Shown: positions 54,846 through 63,349, counted from the first letter of the stretch. The stretch is 64,000 nucleotides of DNA from Rhodoplanes sp963840055 (GCA_963840055.1 CAWIXM010000045.1:209761-273760); one strand, 5' to 3'. The notes: generated from the letters alone by a model not told the origin. Translations and numbers: made by a program.

Positions 54846-54934
54846 GGGGGCGCTCTCCGTTCCACCGTCGCAACGCGCCGAAAGCGGACGAACGACCAGG
54901 GGCGTGATGTGCCACCAACCGAGCGGCAGTGGCT

Positions 54935-55348
54935 TCAGTCCTGAAAGCGGAAGGTCTTATAGGCAATCGACCATTCGAGCCTTCGTGGGTCGCTCACGGA
55001 CTCCTCAAGAGGGGGCACTGCCCAACAAAGCGAATAGCCTTTTTTAGGCTGAATGATGTGATCGTCCGTGTAGTTATGGTATCTAGCGATATTCGTGCTG
55101 CGACCCTTCACCCGCGCTGCAAGCGTGAAATCAACGCGCTCCAATACCTTTCCGCTTGCATTTCCAACAAGCACTTGAATTGGAAAGCGGTCGTCATCGC
55201 AATCTTTCTTCTCAGTAGAGATGGAAATCTCTATCTTCGCGGCATGCCGGGAGTAGGTGTACCAGTTGTAGGAGTAGACAGCTGCAGCGATGAGAGCTGT
55301 CAGCGCGACCAGGATAATAATAGTCAAGAATATCCACCGCCCATTCAA
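54935..55348 (-). CDS. membrane-anchored hypothetical protein, possibly 5'-truncated by IS30
   Basis: 137 aa. Residues about 5-28 are a hydrophobic anchor (IFLTIIILVALTALIAAAV). The rest is a soluble, presumably periplasmic domain with three Cys (KKDCDDDRFPIQVLVGNASG, SLCWAVPP) and a small beta-rich look. I do not recognise a family. The only start at the 5' end is a TTG (55348) that falls just outside the left IS30 inverted repeat, and the frame stays open into the IS. The original start may have been removed by the insertion, or the TTG may be used. Confidence 0.6.
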   Translation of the reverse strand: MNGRWIFLTIIILVALTALIAAAVYSYNWYTYSRHAAKIEISISTEKKDCDDDRFPIQVLVGNASGKVLERVDFTLAARVKGRSTNIARYHNYTDDHIIQPKKGYSLCWAVPPLEESVSDPRRLEWSIAYKTFRFQD

Positions 55349-56331
55349 CAGTGAAGTGCAACGGGCAGATTTCTGGCGCTGAAGAAAATCTCGCGAGGGG
55401 TTTGGTAGCCGAGTATCTTTCTGGGGCGAGAGTTGAGTTTGTCCTCGACCCTTTGGACATCGGCATCGGACAAAATAGAGAAGTCGGAACCTTTTGGGAA
55501 GTACTGCCTGAAGAGGCCGTTAGTGTGTTCGTTGAGGCCGCGTTCCCACGAGTGATAGGGCTTGGCAAAATAGGATAGTGCCCCCAGCGAGGTTGCGATT
55601 TGGGCGTGAGAGGCGAACTCTTTTCCATTGTCGTAAGTGATTGTTTCGATTTGGTCAGCGAGCGGCAAAAGCACGCGTGCGCAGGCCTGCACGACAAAGT
55701 CCGCGTTCTTGTCCGGCAGTTTGGCGAGCTTGGTGTATTTGGAGGTTCGCTCGACGTGCGACATGACAACGCCTTTGTGATTGGCGCCGATAATCGTGTC
55801 GGCCTCCCAGTCTCCGATGCGGATTTTTGCGGCGACAATAGGAGGCCGCTGATCGATATCGACGCGGTTCGGAATCAGCCCGCGCCCCGAATTCTTGCCC
55901 TTGCGCCTGTTGTATTTTTTGCCGCTGTGACGCAAGTGAAGATACAGCGTGCCCCCGTCTTTCTTGTCTTTCCAGACATGCTGATAGATGCGCTCGTGAC
56001 TGATAAAGGCGACGCCATCCTTCGCCAGACGCCCGCTGATCTGATCGGGACTCCACTGCTGTTGCGTCAGTTTTTCTTCGATCAGCTCCACCAAATCTGG
56101 CGTTATTTTGCGCGGCTTGTCCGAGGCCTCTTGGCGTCTCTGCGAGGCCTTCTCGTGCGCTTGCTTGAAGCGATAGCCGCGCGCGCCGGTGTTGCGAACA
56201 AGCTCGCGGCTGATCGTCGACGGATCGACGCCAATTTGCCGCGCGATGTGGGCTTGCGAGTGGCCGCTTTGCAAGAGCGCGTAAATCTGGCAGCGTTGTT
56301 CGCAGGTCAGATGGAGATAGCCTTCGGGCAT
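55345..56331 (-). CDS. IS30-family transposase
   Basis: 328 aa. The N-terminal helix-turn-helix (CQIYALLQSGHSQAHIARQI, VDPSTISRELVRNTGARGYR) and DDE core (GDWEADTIIGANHKGVVMSH, ETITYDNGKEFASHAQIATS, PYHSWERGLNEHTNGLFRQY) are complete. ATG 56331 gives the usual IS30 N-terminus after a GGAGGAAAAA ribosome site. The coding end runs across the left inverted repeat and its stop lies in flanking DNA. It appears intact and possibly active. Confidence 0.92.
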   Translation of the reverse strand: MPEGYLHLTCEQRCQIYALLQSGHSQAHIARQIGVDPSTISRELVRNTGARGYRFKQAHEKASQRRQEASDKPRKITPDLVELIEEKLTQQQWSPDQISGRLAKDGVAFISHERIYQHVWKDKKDGGTLYLHLRHSGKKYNRRKGKNSGRGLIPNRVDIDQRPPIVAAKIRIGDWEADTIIGANHKGVVMSHVERTSKYTKLAKLPDKNADFVVQACARVLLPLADQIETITYDNGKEFASHAQIATSLGALSYFAKPYHSWERGLNEHTNGLFRQYFPKGSDFSILSDADVQRVEDKLNSRPRKILGYQTPREIFFSARNLPVALHC

Positions 56332-56550
56332 TTTTCCTCCGTGAGATGTGCTGTCCCACGCAAGGATAGTCTTCCATCTGACCGCCAGAAAAACCGGCAT
56401 ACACAACATGGCAAAGTCTGGCGGGAGAAAACGTCGGCCTCAAGGGTGCTCGCTGCGCTCGCATCGTCTCCGGCGACTAAAGCCCTTGACCCCGACCCTT
56501 TCCCCCGCCACTCACTCCGCCATGCCGTCTATGCTGCCCTGTTGCACTTC
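55353..56550 (-). mobile_element. IS30-family insertion sequence
   Basis: About 1.2 kb bounded by imperfect inverted repeats: GAAGTGCAACGGGCAG on the left and CTGCCCTGTTGCACTTC on the right (one extra base). It encodes one intact transposase. No clear target duplication is visible. Its left end abuts the start of the membrane-protein gene at 55348. Confidence 0.8.
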
Positions 56551-56788
56551 GGATTTGAAACGGCGGATATAAAAATCTACGATTTTAGGAATTACGAGAT
56601 TCAAGCATCCATTCCGAGGGTTATTTTACCGGATGTTTTGGAAATTGATTACTATAAGACCTTCGGTGATTGGCCGCGGCGCGTTAGGATGACGGCTCGG
56701 GGTTGCTCGAAAACCGAAAAGCCGCTCACTCTTAACATGCTACGTGATCAACGGCCGATCCCTATTTCACTAGAATGTGGCCACTGAC

Positions 56789-57136
56789 ATGTCATATCGA
56801 AGAACTGCGATCTTTGGATTGCTGCTGTTGAGCGTTGTTGCGGCTACGAGTAACGCGGAGGACTTTCGCGAGCGCTTCGAGTCGGAGGATTGCGCTGTCT
56901 ATACCACTCAGGAGAAACGCTACTGCTTGCCCGGATCGACTACGGTCGGAAACTTTGAGACAAGACTTATATCGGCGAATTGCGGCTCGAATATCATCAA
57001 CACTAGGCTTGAAGGCAATTGTGCGGTCGTGACGTCTCAATTGCGCGGATGCGGCTACGATAATTTGATATTTGCCCGGAATTGCCGGGGGCGCGGCTGG
57101 CTAGAATACGTGATAACGCTTACGCCGAAAAATTGA
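56789..57136 (+). CDS. small secreted cysteine-containing protein
   Basis: 115 aa with a signal peptide (MSYRRTAIFGLLLLSVVAAT, cleavage after SNA). The mature part has six Cys (DCAVY, YCLPG, ANCGS, GNCAVV, RGCGYD, RNCRG), likely disulfide-bonded in the periplasm. ATG 56789 is preferred over GTG 56777. No family recognised. It sits alone beyond the right IS30 end; the 238 bases between hold nothing I can support. Confidence 0.65.
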   Translation: MSYRRTAIFGLLLLSVVAATSNAEDFRERFESEDCAVYTTQEKRYCLPGSTTVGNFETRLISANCGSNIINTRLEGNCAVVTSQLRGCGYDNLIFARNCRGRGWLEYVITLTPKN

Positions 57137-57190
57137 AACAAAAGGTCCTCATGCATGGGAGACCATGTGGTGGCACTCCCGCCAAAAAAA

Positions 57191-57218
57191 TGCCGGGGTC
57201 CATGGGGGAACCCCGGCA
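57191..57218 (-). terminator. stem-loop followed by U-run on minus strand
   Basis: TGCCGGGGT, ten-base loop, ACCCCGGCA. On the minus strand the stem is followed directly by seven T, the layout of an intrinsic terminator. It could end transcription entering from 57.8 kb. On the plus strand it could still act after the secreted-protein gene. Confidence 0.6.
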
Positions 57219-57613
57219 GCACGGTTTTAAAGGGTACGAATTCCCCGGCAAATGCAAGCCGTCTTGCGGATCGACGGGGTCCGAGCAACAATCAGCGATC
57301 AGGGCGGGCTCCACATGGGGAATCCCGGACATGCCCTATGCCACATTGGTGAAGGAGACCGGTACGTCCTAGCCTGGATTTCCACGGAACGGAATTGACC
57401 TAACCGGGCATATTGAGGAGCGTTATTGGACCAGGCGGAGTGGACGGCCGTGCCACCAGGGGACGACGATCGGTTTGTCGATGAGCCCCGAAGCAAGGAC
57501 AATAGGTAGATGGGCGCGGCGGTGGAAGCGCACTCTGGCTAGCATGTAAGTCGGCAACGCCCACCGGCGCGCGCCGACCCACCACGACGAGCGCCGCGAT
57601 CGCGCCCCGCTTA
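57219..57613. other. 395-base gap with no supportable gene
   Basis: Several short open readings exist on both strands but none resembles a protein or has a convincing ribosome site. No repeats or RNA gene were seen. It may be decayed island sequence. Confidence 0.5.
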
Positions 57614-57839
57614 TCAGTGCTCGCCCATGCTGAGGATCAGGTCGCGCGCCGCCCGGCGCAGCTCCGCGACCGCGTCGTCGTGCCTCTTCGCGCAGCGCGT
57701 CGAGTTCCTCCTTGGTAGCGCCCGTGCGCCGCAGGTCGGCCGCGCACCCGCGCCGGTGGTCGGCGAACATCAGGTCGAGGCTCGCGTCGGCCTCGGCGAG
57801 CACCTCGTCCCGCGTCAGTCCGCGGCAGTCGACGTGCAT
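57614..57839 (-). pseudogene. small hypothetical coding sequence with a frameshift
   Basis: Starting MHVDCRGLTRDEVLAEADAS the reading continues to ATKEELDALREEA. After removing one G near 57689 it continues as HDDAVAELRRAARDLILSMG and stops. The corrected protein (about 75 aa) is helical and charged, and unlike the random extension of the raw frame. Family unknown. The single-base insertion matches the error pattern seen elsewhere in the window. Confidence 0.4.
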
Positions 57840-57969
57840 CGCCGACCTTATCGAGCGTGCTCAAGCGCTCGCACGAGACCTGGAGGCGCAGTCGAAGGCC
57901 GCAACCGGCCACGTACTGGAGCCGGCCAAGTTACTCGATATGGCCGACGTTCAGGGGCGGCGACAATGA
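57712..57969 (+). CDS. small hypothetical protein (C-terminal part convincing)
   Basis: The last 43 codons (ADLIERAQALARDLEAQSKA, then LLDMADVQGRRQ) look like a real helical protein. The upstream part overlaps the opposite-strand gene and is probably not coding; no good start lies near the convincing part, perhaps because of a base error. Its stop overlaps the next ATG (ATGA), suggesting a coupled pair. Confidence 0.3.
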   Translation: MVAPVRRRSAAHPRRWSANIRSRLASASASTSSRVSPRQSTCIADLIERAQALARDLEAQSKAATGHVLEPAKLLDMADVQGRRQ

Positions 57970-58118
57970 CCCCCGCCGCTAAAATTGCCTTTCATGTGCT
58001 GAGCATGCTGGCCGAGACTGGGGCCGACGAGCGCACATTGCGGGAGGTCGTGCGGTTGGTCTCCGGAGGCATACGGCCGCCTCCGGGCGGCCTTTTAGTC
58101 CTTCGGCTTGGGCGGTAA
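57966..58118 (+). CDS. 50-aa hypothetical protein
   Basis: Begins MTPAAKIAFHVLSMLAETGA at an ATGA overlap with the preceding small gene. Helical N-terminal 35 residues, then a Gly/Pro-rich tail. Its end overlaps the end of the convergent nucleotidyltransferase gene by 24 bases. No family recognised. Confidence 0.35.
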   Translation: MTPAAKIAFHVLSMLAETGADERTLREVVRLVSGGIRPPPGGLLVLRLGR

Positions 58119-58433
58119 GCAAATGCAACTGACATTCCCGTCGCGGTGTACAACCTGCCCCGCTTCGATCTCACTACATAGCGGAGCAAAACGATCAAGC
58201 AATTTCAGCGGCCCGGGCAACACCTCTTTAAGGGCAGCAAAGTCATTTCTGTTTTCTTTTTGGTACCATTTGAGGAAATCATTCGACGGGCAGGTTGGAG
58301 GTACGAGGAGGATGTCAACGTCGCTGTCTGCCCGATGGTCCCCGCGAACTCGGCTTCCAAAGACGTAGATGGTTAGTTCGGGATGTGCCCAGCGAGCGAT
58401 TTTGGCGGCCAAATCCACAAGATCGCGGCGCAT
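58095..58433 (-). CDS. MNT-type nucleotidyltransferase domain protein
   Basis: 112 aa. The polymerase-beta-like motif is FGSRVRGDHRADSDVDILLV (GS-x-DxD), preceded by a short helix (LVDLAAKIARWAHPELTIYV). Minimal nucleotidyltransferases of this kind are antitoxins of HEPN-MNT modules or stand-alone enzymes. No HEPN partner is visible on either side, so it is an orphan or its partner was lost in the island rearrangements. Intact frame. Confidence 0.75.
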   Translation of the reverse strand: MRRDLVDLAAKIARWAHPELTIYVFGSRVRGDHRADSDVDILLVPPTCPSNDFLKWYQKENRNDFAALKEVLPGPLKLLDRFAPLCSEIEAGQVVHRDGNVSCICLPPKPKD

Positions 58434-58619
58434 ATTGGTGCTCGTCGAGTAGCTTCCAAATCAGGTTGAGTTTTGAACGCCTCAGGAATTTTGCAGATTG
58501 TTGCCAGAACTGTTGCCAGATCGGCGGAGCGGGCTTCTACGACGGCTGAATTGTCGCTTCGTAAGTGTAGGATGTCGTCGGCCTATCCGCGATATTGCTA
58601 TCGTCCGCGGATCGAGCGG

Positions 58620-59007
58620 CCCCAAGCCATGGAGCGCTCAATGGGGTCCGGAACTTGGCCGGCGAACCGGCGGATCGCGCCAAGTCAAGAAGAACGGCGA
58701 GTGGCAGAAGCCACAGCACGAGGTCGTCTATCTCGTCTCCAGCTTGCCCGCCGCCGCCTCGCCACAGGCCTTGCTGGGCGTCAATCGCGATCATTGGCGG
58801 ATAGAGATCATGCATCGAAACAAGGACGTCATCCTCGGCGAGGACGGCTACACGAACCGTTGCGACAACGCTCCTCGCAACATTTTCTCCCTCACCGGCT
58901 TCGTTCTCAAAATCCTGAAATCCGTTGCACCCTCGCCAACCCGCGCCATCGAGCACTTTCAGGACGACAGAAACCGCGCAATCCGGCTGTTCTCAGGTTT
59001 TTACTGA
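58620..59007 (+). pseudogene. ISAs1-family transposase C-terminal remnant
   Basis: The reading QVKKNGEWQKPQHEVVYLVS, then NRDHWRIEIMHRNKDVILGE and NAPRNIFSLTGFVLKILKSV matches the C-terminal third of ISAs1/H-repeat transposases (the HW-IE-N-H segment). The N-terminal two thirds and the inverted repeats are missing, and the first part is spread over two frames. Confidence 0.65.
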
Positions 59008-59078
59008 ATCGCCCTGACACGGCGTCCTTGCTCGCCAGGCCATCGCCGCTTAACATCAATCTCGGCAGCGACCGCTTC

Positions 59079-59453
59079 TCAATGTTCAACAAAAAGCGGG
59101 ACATCCCCGAAGCACATCAGCCAAAGGGTTATCGGCCCTGAGGGTCCGCTGAATTCGAGACCGAACGCTTTTAATTCGAGTTGGCCACCTGCACCCGACG
59201 CAGGAGGGAAAGCCTTCAAAAGGACCGCAATGATGGCAAAAGCAGATATGGCCGCGCAAGGTAGGCCGAGATCTTGAGCCGGAGCGGTTTGGAACCACGC
59301 AGCTAACTGCGCTCCGCGGCCGCCCAGCGCTCTCGGAAAAAAGGCCGCCACCACCAGAGCGATGGCGTATCCGATAAGTCCAAAAGCTACCAAGATTAAG
59401 GCAATCGCAGGCGCGTACTCAATTACTTTATCCATGTTTGATTTGATCTCCAT
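59079..59453 (-). CDS. hypothetical inner-membrane protein
   Basis: 124 aa. Two clear helices (IALILVAFGLIGYAIALVVA and CAAISAFAIIAVLLKAF) and a third C-terminal hydrophobic segment. The phrase FSGPSGPITLWLMCF occurs in a class of small uncharacterised alphaproteobacterial membrane proteins. The C-terminal residues may be altered by the neighbouring ISAs1 remnant. Next to the interrupted WD40 gene. Confidence 0.6.
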   Translation of the reverse strand: MEIKSNMDKVIEYAPAIALILVAFGLIGYAIALVVAAFFPRALGGRGAQLAAWFQTAPAQDLGLPCAAISAFAIIAVLLKAFPPASGAGGQLELKAFGLEFSGPSGPITLWLMCFGDVPLFVEH

Positions 59454-59607
59454 AGGGCCGTGAACCTAATCCAAAGCTCGCAATCTGCCGTCTGCCAGAG
59501 GAAGTGTGATTGCTTCCGGTTCGAATCGGATAAGGAGCAGCCCCCGGGCTCCTGCGACCGCGACGGCTCCCAGCTTGGCAAATGCCAAGCTCATGACGCC
59601 GCTTCCA

Positions 59608-59617
59608 ATGCCGACAC
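59608..59617. repeat. target-site duplication of the IS4 element (left copy; right copy 60930-60939)
   Basis: ATGCCGACAC occurs immediately outside both IS ends. The length fits IS4-family duplications of about 9-12 bases. Confidence 0.85.
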
Positions 59618-60929
59618 ACTACTGTCCGGTTAATAGTCGAACAGATTCAGCTGGTTGCTGAGTTCGCCGTCTTCGAAAGTGGTTGTGCTTTCGGAAAATG
59701 CCTGGGACATCGGCATTTTCTCGAAGAGGGTGACCGAGAAAACCTGGAGCAAAGTGTAGAGAGAGGCCTCCAAGCCGAGGCGCTTCTTGACGATGGCAAC
59801 CAGGACGTAGACGGAAACCGCGATCCATATTTGCGTCCTCACCGCGTTGTCCGACGTGCCGTAAAACTGCTTGATCCGAAGATGCTGCTTTATCCATTTG
59901 AAGAACAGTTCGACCTGCCAGCGGCTCTTGTATAGGTCGCAGATCAATGCCGCCGGCAGGGTAAAATGGTTGGTAAGAAACACCAGCCTTTTTCCCGATG
60001 CGGCATCCTTAAATCGGACGCGGCGCAGATGAACGGGATAGTCCTTGCTGGTAGAATAGCCATCCAATGCGATAGTCTGGTCGGCAATGATACCGGTCGC
60101 CCGATCTGTCGGCGCCGAGTAGACGCGGTGCGCATCCAGGTTCGACTTGGCACGGGTGACGAAGAAGGCGCCAGCCTGCTGCAAGACGTAAAGGCGCGCG
60201 AAGTCGATGTAGCCGCGATCCATGACGTAGATGGCGCCTGCTTCGGGGATCAGCAAATCGAGAGCGTGAACGTCGTGCAGCTTGCCGTTCGAGATGTGAA
60301 CGAAGCTCGGGATGTTGCCGCGCAGATCGAGCAACGTGTGCATCTTCACCGCCGCCTTGGTGGAGCGAAAGTGCGCCCATGGAAATAGCGACAGGCACAG
60401 ATCGATGGTCGTGGAATCCAGAGCATAGACCGTGTTGGCCAGCTCCATGCCCAGGCTTTCGCTGGCATAGAGCTTCCTCGCATGGGCAATCAGACGGTGA
60501 GCGAACTCCGCGTAAATGCGCCAGTCGCGCGTCTCGTTCGCGTCGGCCAGAGTCGATCGTCGGACCGGCTCGCGAAAACCAATGTGATAGAGTTTCGACG
60601 CGCGCGCCGATAGGCAGACCTCGATATCGCGCAGGCTCTCTCGATAGGTCAGTTGCGCAAACGCCATCGCGCGGTATTGCTCGGCACAACACAGCGTTCG
60701 CACCCGGGCGTCGCCACCGTAGCGGGTAACAATCCGCGCAAAAGTGCTCCAAGGCAGAAAATCCATCAGCTGGGCGAAAAGCGTCTTGCCGATGTTCACG
60801 GGCAACTCCTCGGAAAAACTCCGAATAGCGCCCGACCAAGTTCAAATCGACACCACCCATTTTCGGTGGCAAGCTCCTGCCAGATCAGCTCTTTCCAGAA
60901 CGCTCCTCACCGTCAACCGGACACCAGTG
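59618..60929 (-). mobile_element. IS4-family insertion sequence
   Basis: About 1.3 kb, ends CACTACTGTCCGGTTAA and TCAACCGGACACCAGTG (14 of 17 paired). It is flanked by the 10-base direct repeat ATGCCGACAC and contains one intact transposase. It sits inside a WD40 gene; the perfect duplication indicates a recent insertion. Confidence 0.9.
59630..60805 (-). CDS. IS4-family transposase
   Basis: 391 aa. The DDE domain shows VYALDSTTIDLCLSLFPWA, YVMDRGYIDFARLYVLQQAG and the YREK-like IS4 signature YKSRWQVELFFKWIKQHLRI. An N-terminal DUF4372-like domain (MPVNIGKTLFAQLMDFLPW) is present. Frame intact, so the element may be mobile. The stop lies 12 bases inside the left end. Confidence 0.92.
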   Translation of the reverse strand: MPVNIGKTLFAQLMDFLPWSTFARIVTRYGGDARVRTLCCAEQYRAMAFAQLTYRESLRDIEVCLSARASKLYHIGFREPVRRSTLADANETRDWRIYAEFAHRLIAHARKLYASESLGMELANTVYALDSTTIDLCLSLFPWAHFRSTKAAVKMHTLLDLRGNIPSFVHISNGKLHDVHALDLLIPEAGAIYVMDRGYIDFARLYVLQQAGAFFVTRAKSNLDAHRVYSAPTDRATGIIADQTIALDGYSTSKDYPVHLRRVRFKDAASGKRLVFLTNHFTLPAALICDLYKSRWQVELFFKWIKQHLRIKQFYGTSDNAVRTQIWIAVSVYVLVAIVKKRLGLEASLYTLLQVFSVTLFEKMPMSQAFSESTTTFEDGELSNQLNLFDY

Positions 60930-61332
60930 ATGCCGACACTCAAAACCGCCCCACTTCCATCCCACACCCGCACGGTTCCGTCGTTACCGCCCGAGACCAC
61001 CACCGGCCGGCCATCGAGCGTGCCGAGCGCGACCGATCTCACCTCGCCATCGTGGCCGCGCAGCGGCTTCCTGATGCAGGCCCAACAGCAGTTGCGTTAT
61101 TATCTCGACCGCCCGCCTCCGCCACCGCGCCACCTTTCGGGATGCTGTTCTCGATACACCCGAAAGGCAGCCTTGGAGGCTGAACACCAGAGGACGCGGT
61201 CTTCCATGATTGGTGGGCAGGAAGCTAAGCGGGACCATGTGAACGCATGTACTTCGACGCACTAGCGATCAAATTATGTAACGAGCTTAGGAATCCATAT
61301 AAAAGTGCCAACTGTATCACAATCGATTATCA

Positions 61333-62274
61333 TCAATGATTAATGCACAGTTTGTGTCCAGGACCCGACGGAAGACTTACACGCGCACCCGGCAATTCCT
61401 GAGAACAACTGCCGCCTTTGCAAAGCCAAGGATGCGAGTCGGTCGCCCAGCAATTATACTGACCTACCTTTCCCCCCGGCACTTGTTCCAGTATCACTTT
61501 TGTATCTATCCAGTTACCACTCTTCCCACCAACTTTCATTGAGACATAATAACCCAAGCCATTATCTTGGGGCGTTCTGGTAATGACAGTATTAAATGTC
61601 GTATCACTGGTTACTGACCAGTCAGCAGTGTCCCAGAAAGCTCGGCAAATTTCATAACCTGGCCGCGCGCGTATTATTCCCGAATAATCACTCCCGGCGT
61701 GACGGTTTAATTTATTGACGATTCCTGCCCCCATGTTGACTGTCCGTTGACAGGCAACTGCCTGGCCAGAGAAATAGGTGCAGATGGCAATTCCTACCGC
61801 TTGAGCCTCCTGCGATCCAACAAGTTCTCGAATAGTTTTGGACAAAAAGCCGCCGCTAGTGCGGATATTAAAGCAAGTTGCTTCGTAGATTCTTTCATCG
61901 CTGGCAACATGTTGTGGTCGCGGGGGAGTCCGAAGAGGCGGCAGGATGGGCGGCGGATATCCGCCGGGTGGGGGCCCTTGCGTGATCAGCGGCGGAGGGC
62001 CGGATGGCGGCGGGCATGGCTGCCAAGCGCCATTGGCCCATTGCCTCGCCCAGCCAGTGCCGGTCCATACGCAGGGCATGGGTGGCGGATATCCGCCGGG
62101 TGGGGGCCCTTGCGTGATCAGCGGCGGAGGGCATAGCTGCCAAGCGCCATTGGCTCATTGCCTCGCCCAGTCAGTGCCGGTCCATACGCAGGGCGGTATA
62201 AGCTGTGCGAAGAGTGGGGCCGGCGAGAGGATTATAAGTCCAACTATTATCGCAAGGCGCAAAACGATGCTCAT
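61333..62274 (-). pseudogene. secreted repeat-containing protein with an in-frame TGA
   Basis: From ATG 62274 (after GGGGGAGACAA) a signal peptide is encoded (MSIVLRLAIIVGLIILSPAP, then LFAQ). It is followed by PPCVWTGTDWARQ and a TGA at codon 40 (62157-62155). The frame continues without another stop to 61333: a second copy of the motif (PCVWTGTGWARQWANGAWQ), proline-rich GGYPPP units, then about 170 residues with several Cys (QYNCWATDSHPWLCKGGSC). In the second copy the codon is TGG, so TGG-to-TGA is the likely change. An internal ATG at 62079 would give a 248-aa protein without a signal. Confidence 0.6.
61952..62200. repeat. tandem duplication of about 132/117 bp inside the secreted-protein gene
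   Basis: Two in-phase units each starting GGCGGATATCCGCCGGG, the second shorter by 15 bases (five codons). They encode the CVWTGT..WARQ..ANGAWQ motif plus PPPLITQGPPPGGYPPP. Confidence 0.8.
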
Positions 62275-62319
62275 TTGTCTCCCCCAGAGCGGGACTACGA
62301 AATTCTTGATGTCATAAGC

Positions 62320-62345
62320 AGGGCCGTGGTTGGACCCACGGCCCT
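62320..62345. terminator. 10-bp stem-loop after the AlpA-like gene
   Basis: AGGGCCGTGG, six-base loop, CCACGGCCCT. On the plus strand it is followed by GACCCTTTT. It lies 8 bases beyond the stop of the minus-strand regulator gene. Confidence 0.5.
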
Positions 62346-62352
62346 GACCCTT

Positions 62353-62556
62353 TTAAGAAAGGGCTCGATCGCGGTTAGCGATGCGCTCCTCTATCCATCC
62401 CAGCACTTCTTCCTCGATCCACGGTACCCTGCAAGCGCCAAGCCGTACCCGCGCAGGGAATAAGCCGGCGGCCTCAAGGCGCGCGATATGAGCGAAGCTG
62501 TACGGTATGCCATAGACAAGCTTCAAGTCTTTCTTACTAACCAGTTTCCTCGACAT
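62353..62556 (-). CDS. AlpA-type helix-turn-helix regulator/excisionase
   Basis: 67 aa. The reading SKKDLKLVYGIPYSFAHIAR, then LEAAGLFPARVRLGACRVPW and EEEVLGWIEERIA is the MerR-like winged helix of AlpA/prophage regulators. Such proteins control or assist excision by the neighbouring integrase, whose fragment lies upstream at 62670. Preceded by TAGGGAGAGTTC as ribosome site. Confidence 0.8.
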   Translation of the reverse strand: MSRKLVSKKDLKLVYGIPYSFAHIARLEAAGLFPARVRLGACRVPWIEEEVLGWIEERIANRDRALS

Positions 62557-62669
62557 TCGAACTCTCCCTAGAAAGGGAGCGCTCGAACGCTCGCCAGGAA
62601 CCAGCTAGCGGGCAGCTAGTAGAGTACGCTCGCGCGGTTGCACAATCAATGTGTGCATAGCAGCATTAT

Positions 62670-63188
62670 TTACTCGGATAGCAGATGTGAGAGGCGGGTC
62701 TCCCACCTTCGGATCGCGTCTCGCATTTCGTCGGCATAGCGGAAGCGGTTATGGATTGCCGCGACGCCGGAAATCGTCCCGGAGACGTGATTTAGGAGGC
62801 GTTCAGTGACGTGGGGCGCAACGCCGAGAGCTGCGAGGTTGGTGGCAAAGGTGCGCCGAAGGTCATGAAGCTGCCAGTTCTGGACCTGGCACAGCGCGTC
62901 GAACGTTTCCTTTGGCTTCGCCCATCCGTTGAACACAGTCGCGGGCTTGCCCTTGACCCGCTCCCGCGCTGCCGGAAAAAGGTAGTCGCCCTGACGGGGA
63001 ATGCGTTCCAATAGGTCTTCGACCATCCTGCCGTATGGAAACGTATGCGTCCTCTTATTCTTCGTCACCATTGCGGGGATCGTGATTGTCCGGTCCGTAA
63101 GGTCGATCCACTCCCACCGAAGTGCAGCGATCTCGCCGCGGCGTTGACCAGTCAGGCCGGTGCGCCGGCAAGGCGACGTGGGCATCAA
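62670..63188 (-). pseudogene. tyrosine recombinase, C-terminal half only, catalytic Tyr replaced
   Basis: Box I begins TGLTGQRRGEIAALRWEWID and box II has LHDLRRTFATNLAALGV and LLNHVSG. Where IYNR carries the nucleophile Tyr the text is AIHNRFRYADEM, so Tyr is His by one base change. The N-terminal core-binding domain is absent; upstream of about 63150 the DNA belongs to other genes. Probably inactive, although the nearby FRY Tyr is a remote alternative. Confidence 0.8.
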
Positions 63189-63345
63189 CCGCGTCGGCGA
63201 GGGCCTTGATTTGCGCGAAGCCCTTGACGCCGATCAGCGAGCTGGGATCGAAGCTAAGGCCCCGCAGATGCGCCTCGGTCGCCTCGATGGCTTCGATGAG
63301 CGCCTGCACCCGTTCCTCGATTGGTGCGACGATTTCTTCGCCGCG
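63165..63345 (-). pseudogene. type I restriction enzyme R-subunit-like fragment
   Basis: Minus-strand text GEEIVAPIEERVQALIEAIE, then EAHLRGLSFDPSSLIGVKGF and AQIKALADAVDA resembles a C-terminal helical segment of HsdR proteins. It is cut off on both sides by the integrase fragment and the IS66 remnant. The assignment is from memory of the family and moderate. Confidence 0.45.
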
Positions 63346-63349
63346 CCGC

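Larger units (their letters stand above)
59466..61075 (-). pseudogene. WD40-repeat protein gene, interrupted by IS4 and 5'-truncated
   Basis: Upstream of the IS (61075 to 60930) the minus strand reads GEVRSVALGTLDGRPVVVSG and GNDGTVRVWDGSGAVLSVGI, a canonical WD40 repeat. Downstream of the IS (59617 to 59466) it continues GSGVMSLAFAKLGAVAVAGA, LLLIRFEP and stops after LRALD. Deleting the IS and one copy of its 10-base target duplication joins the two halves in frame. The 5' part of the gene is missing beyond 61075. The next 257 bases hold no gene. Confidence 0.75.

Noticed and set aside
54532..55047. 171-codon plus-strand reading
   Set aside because: It is an artefact joining a frameshifted integrase relic with antisense of the membrane-protein gene.
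59500..59560. tRNA-like T-loop sequence GGTTCGAATC
   Set aside because: No cloverleaf can be drawn around it and the segment is coding in the reconstructed WD40 gene.
61952..62200. possible CRISPR-like repeat
   Set aside because: Only two units, over 110 bases each and in frame within a protein gene; it is a tandem coding duplication.
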